From Sambucus nigra (Eukaryota; Streptophyta; Magnoliopsida; Dipsacales; Adoxaceae), in assembly GCA_949130495.1 (NCBI GenBank), contig OX422216.1, forward strand, positions 367,684,605 through 367,748,604: a DNA stretch of 64,000 nt, given 5' to 3'. Below the pieces are notes generated by a model, which saw only the letters and a list, made by a program, of their open reading frames with translations, made no database searches and was not told the DNA's origin. The position numbers were made by a program, and so were the translations under genes. Every line of letters starts with the position of its first letter. Position 1 is the stretch's first letter. Below, piece by piece: positions 60,866 to 64,000 of the stretch.

Positions 60866-62727
60866 CGTTAACTTCAAATATTCAACCGGGATAACCCTAT
60901 CCCCTCTTTCACCAAAATATGGTCTGAACTCCTGTCTCTATCTAAGAGCCACACCAGTAAGCGCTCGCACTACAATCAGTCTCTGCGCAATCGATAATGA
61001 TCTTAAACTTACAACTCATCAATAAATCCTGTGGGCCTTCAATAATATCTATAAGGTCTCCACACACTCACATCATAATAACGAAACATCTGCTCATCGA
61101 AGTTCCATCTACCCATAACAGTAAAGGCGAACTCAACCTGTATCCAGGTGAGATATCGCAACAATAACCTGTTCCACCTTAGAACCGCGGACACGATAGT
61201 CTTGCCATCCTTAGCCTGCTATCGCTCCGATAATACCATAACATATTATATACTCACCATATTACCATACTCGTATATCACATATAAAACGAGTATGACA
61301 ATCTAGATATATATTCAAAATATCAACACCCGCCTTTATAGCGAATGCAGAAAATAAAACTTCGCTACCGCAGAAAGCACATAGGCCTACATTATATAAT
61401 GTTATCGAGACCGCCAGAAAACTCAAATTACACACACGAGTCTAGGGTTAACGAACACCACAACTTATCTAGCCACGCCAACTATACTTCTTCTTTCTGA
61501 GGTTAAACTCATAACAACAACTTCGCCGTTATCTACACCGAATGGTTCTTGGACCTGGTACACTTGTCCTAACTGAACCAAAGATTTTTTCTTAACTCTA
61601 TGCCCGATATAGGTACCCTAATCTTGTCCTTTATTCCTACTGGGAAAGGACTAACCGTGTGGCTCCACACTCCACGTCACTATTTTCATCACTGGCCTTC
61701 CTGACCATGATAATGTTATCAGCACCATCGGACTCTATAGCCTCGCTCCTTACAATCATCTTATTAGTCCTCTTAACTTATTCGTTAAAAGGAAACTCCA
61801 CTAGCAGTTTCAGCAACCCTATTTCAATAAATCTCCCCATGTGGATGTCCACCCATGGGGCACATGAACACACCCACATTCTCCGTAAGTGTTTGCAACA
61901 CTTTTCTAACGTGCCCATCATTCCTTTGAAGGACTCTCTCTTCGTTGTACCTACCTCACCTCGGTACAAGGTTCACTTTTCCATATCACCCTTTATCCAC
62001 TGTCGGCCTCTGGCCTATCCTTATGTGAATAATCTAAAAATGCATTCCTTCTTAATCAACCAAAGGAACTCGCAGTTAAAACCGTTCGTAAAATTCCTCT
62101 ATGAGTAAAATATCCTGCTCCCCCATATGTGGTGACCATCATTATCACCACTACAACATTGCTCCTACTAGTGAAAATCTTCCTCAAATTTTCACATCTA
62201 GGTATTTCCATACCCTGCTTTAAGCCCAAGCTCTCGAGCCTTCTACTTCCACTAAGTAGTGATGCACTTACTTTGCACAACCCAGCTTCAACTTATGGTC
62301 CTTATCAAAGACCCCTTTCGAACCCTTAACTTTACAGGGTAATTAAACTTGAGTACCACTTTCCACTATAGCAGTACTTGGATGATCATAACTACTATAC
62401 TTTAGTAGTCGTTGCAACACTCCTTAACCATTGCCATAGGGGAGTGACCTCTACGGCGGTCCTAGTCCCCCAACTTCTACCAGTCGCCCCAGATAAGCCT
62501 CGCCTCCTGTTGTCCTCATCACGACCCTCCTTGGTTGCCCTTCCTCGATCGGCACACGAACCTAGAACGAGCGCGCAAAAGATTTCCATAATCTCATACG
62601 ATGGAAGGAGAATGAAAACTCACAAGAGAAATCAACAATCCTAATTCCTGAGGCTCTATATCAAATCGAGAGCAACACTGAAAGCTTAGTACGTCCGCAC
62701 AGATTCCTAAGGACACTAGAACCTGAT

Positions 62728-62738
62728 GCTCTGATATC
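62728..62738 (-). other. Decayed primer-binding site
   Basis: Minus strand GATATCAGAGC, a decayed TGGTATCAGAGC, directly beside the LTR start. Confidence 0.78.
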
Positions 62739-64000
62739 TGAGACACCCCGCCTAATAAAATACATGGCGATCACTCCTATATCAAATTAAAATAGGAGTC
62801 GCATACGGATCATTCTTAGCATCACTGTTGAAAATCCATTTTAATTACTAATAATCTATTAGGATGGAGTCAAAATTTTACTTAACTAATATTTTTAAAC
62901 CACTATGCAGTTAAAACAACCACACAGTTTATCTAAATGAAACTGAAATGAAATAAAATTACTGAACACTCGGTCAAAATTATACAACCCTATCGAATGC
63001 CGCACAAAAGGCGGTAAAACAATAAGTAAATGCAGTTGGGTTATTAACCCGAATGTGTATACAATACCTCCTATCTAGATTACAAGAATAGAAGCGTCTA
63101 TCGAGAACCTGCATGCATCCACAGCTGCTGTAGCAGACGTCTGACTCGAAAGAAGTGTCATCCAGGCGTCCCTGTGTCTGGACGCCTATATATATATATG
63201 TAATATATATAGCAAGAGAGGAAAAATATAGAAACGGGTCAGAGCCCGAGTTGTGAAAATATTTAGCAAGTGCATAAATGCTTTATTTTTAGAAAAATGT
63301 TTTATCACATATTTAAATTGGTATCTCACTCCCATGAGATACTCCTCACCTCTCTTCTAATAGTGCACACCTAACGCACTTATCTAGAACATTCTAGTTA
63401 AGCTACCCTGCCTAACTAATCCACTTCCCCGGTCTATTAAAAACCTCTACAACCCGAGTACAAAGGTCTAAACTTCTCTCCATTCTCAACACAGCGCAAA
63501 GTTCGTACGTGGGGTGTCTCGCGAAGCGAAATCCAAACAAGGAACCCCCTCGATACACTACTACTTGGCAGGGTTAATGGTAGAGATCCATTAGGCCCGT
63601 AGTACAAAATGAATATATAAATACATACTTATATAAGAATATACATATCATATTCATTCTTATATACATCTATCTCCCGGACTGAGGTTTATTTTATTTT
63701 CATCTTTAATATACACATCCGGATCTAACTCCCGGACTGAGGTGTATTCTATACTTTCCTTTATAAGACACATACAGATCTAACTCCCGGACTGAGTTTT
63801 ATTCTATATTAATTTTTATCTGTTTATTCTCATTAGAGATTTATATTACATGGTTCTCATACACAAGTAATATACCATGCACACATGCATACAAACCATC
63901 CCAATGATCTCTAACTCGAGGATACGGTCTCATAGTGCCGATCCAAAAATCTGAGTTTACTCATATACCACGGTACCAGTCGAAATCCTCAACAGTCCTG
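62739..64000 (-). repeat. 5' LTR (right copy) of the inserted element, cut by window
   Basis: Collinear with 56261-57520: TGAGACACCCCGCC start, 'agcagacgtctgactcgaaa', the ~110 bp module and the 'cggatctaactcccggactg' repeats. Confidence 0.88.
63470..63589 (-). repeat. ~110 bp module, copy 6 (in LTR)
   Basis: 'cgtacgtggggtgtctcgcg', 'aagcgaaatccaaacaagga', 'gatacactactacttggc'. It matches copy 3 in the other LTR. Confidence 0.85.

Larger units (their letters stand above)
59548..62727 (-). other. Interior of the inserted element, no intact gene
   Basis: No RNase H or integrase block was found. One minus-strand stretch near 61860-61960 gives HVRKVLQTLTEN, weakly like the gypsy RT phrase '..HVRQVLQRLREN', so an RT relic is possible. 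The 149-codon plus-strand frame at 61659-62108 is antisense to the element and is not taken as a gene. Two ~110 bp modules lie at 60277 and 60750. Confidence 0.55.
56261..64000 (-). mobile_element. Ty3/gypsy-like element inserted into the Tat RT, right end outside
   Basis: Left LTR 56261-59534, 3.2 kb interior, then the second LTR from 62739, cut by the window end. Orientation is minus, from the primer site beside 62739 and the polypurine tract at 59535. The interior is collinear with part of the element at 19395-29130 but lacks the RNase H/integrase region (the distance from polypurine tract to the first ~110 bp module is about 0.75 kb, against 1.75 kb). It probably depends on another element for enzymes (inference). 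The LTRs differ by roughly 3-4% in a short sample. Confidence 0.85.

Noticed and set aside
61659..62108. 149-codon plus-strand frame
   Set aside because: It runs antisense to a decayed gypsy-like interior, has no recognisable domain, and has no kept counterpart in the related interior near 25200-25700.

Overview
The window is plant nuclear DNA, most likely from a eudicot and from gene-poor, pericentromere-like heterochromatin. The evidence is nested LTR retrotransposons with plant-type tRNA-Met primer sites, AT-rich spacers, long (TA)n and (CT)n runs, and no intact host gene, rRNA, tRNA gene or CRISPR array. The species cannot be named from the sequence. Every recognisable protein-coding stretch belongs to a retrotransposon and is broken by stops or frameshifts.

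Layout. 1-1526 is the 3' part of a plus-strand LTR. 1818-33780 is a head-to-tail array of four copies of a ~3.4 kb unit. Both outer edges fall at the same point of the unit, so the array holds a whole number of copies. The third copy is split by two insertions: a 9.8 kb minus-strand Ty1/copia element (9340-19163; TSD CATGT) and a 9.7 kb minus-strand Ty3/gypsy element (19395-29130). 33781-42438 is AT-rich. It holds a fold-back element, a GC-rich island ending in a (TA)n(CG)n tract, a diverged relative of the array unit and a decayed copia gag. 42439-49384 is a decayed gypsy element with a ~0.6 kb non-coding interior; a complete solo LTR of another family (44374-47215; TSD GTTTA) sits inside its 5' LTR. 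49385-52700 is a mosaic of LTR-like pieces. 52919-56260 is the 5' half of a Tat-lineage gypsy element (primer site, gag, protease, reverse transcriptase). It is cut at 56260 by another minus-strand gypsy element (56261 to beyond 64000).

How the parts work together. They form an insertion chronology. By hand comparison the copia LTRs differ by about 1.7%. Those of the gypsy element in the same array unit differ by about 6% in a 180 bp sample. Those of the decayed element at 42439 differ by about 12%. Most premature stops replace Trp, Gln or Arg codons as expected from C-to-T change, which fits methylated, silenced elements.

No new host system was found. The most unusual signals are in non-coding LTR DNA. 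Clusters of CG-centred palindromes lie at about the same place in three related LTR families, with different sequences in each. One 27 bp quasi-palindrome has changed in both arms together between the two LTRs of one element. A ~110 bp module occurs six times, in both LTRs and interiors. The whole-number array and the fold-back/GC-island cluster are also worth a second look. Percentages were counted by eye and are approximate.
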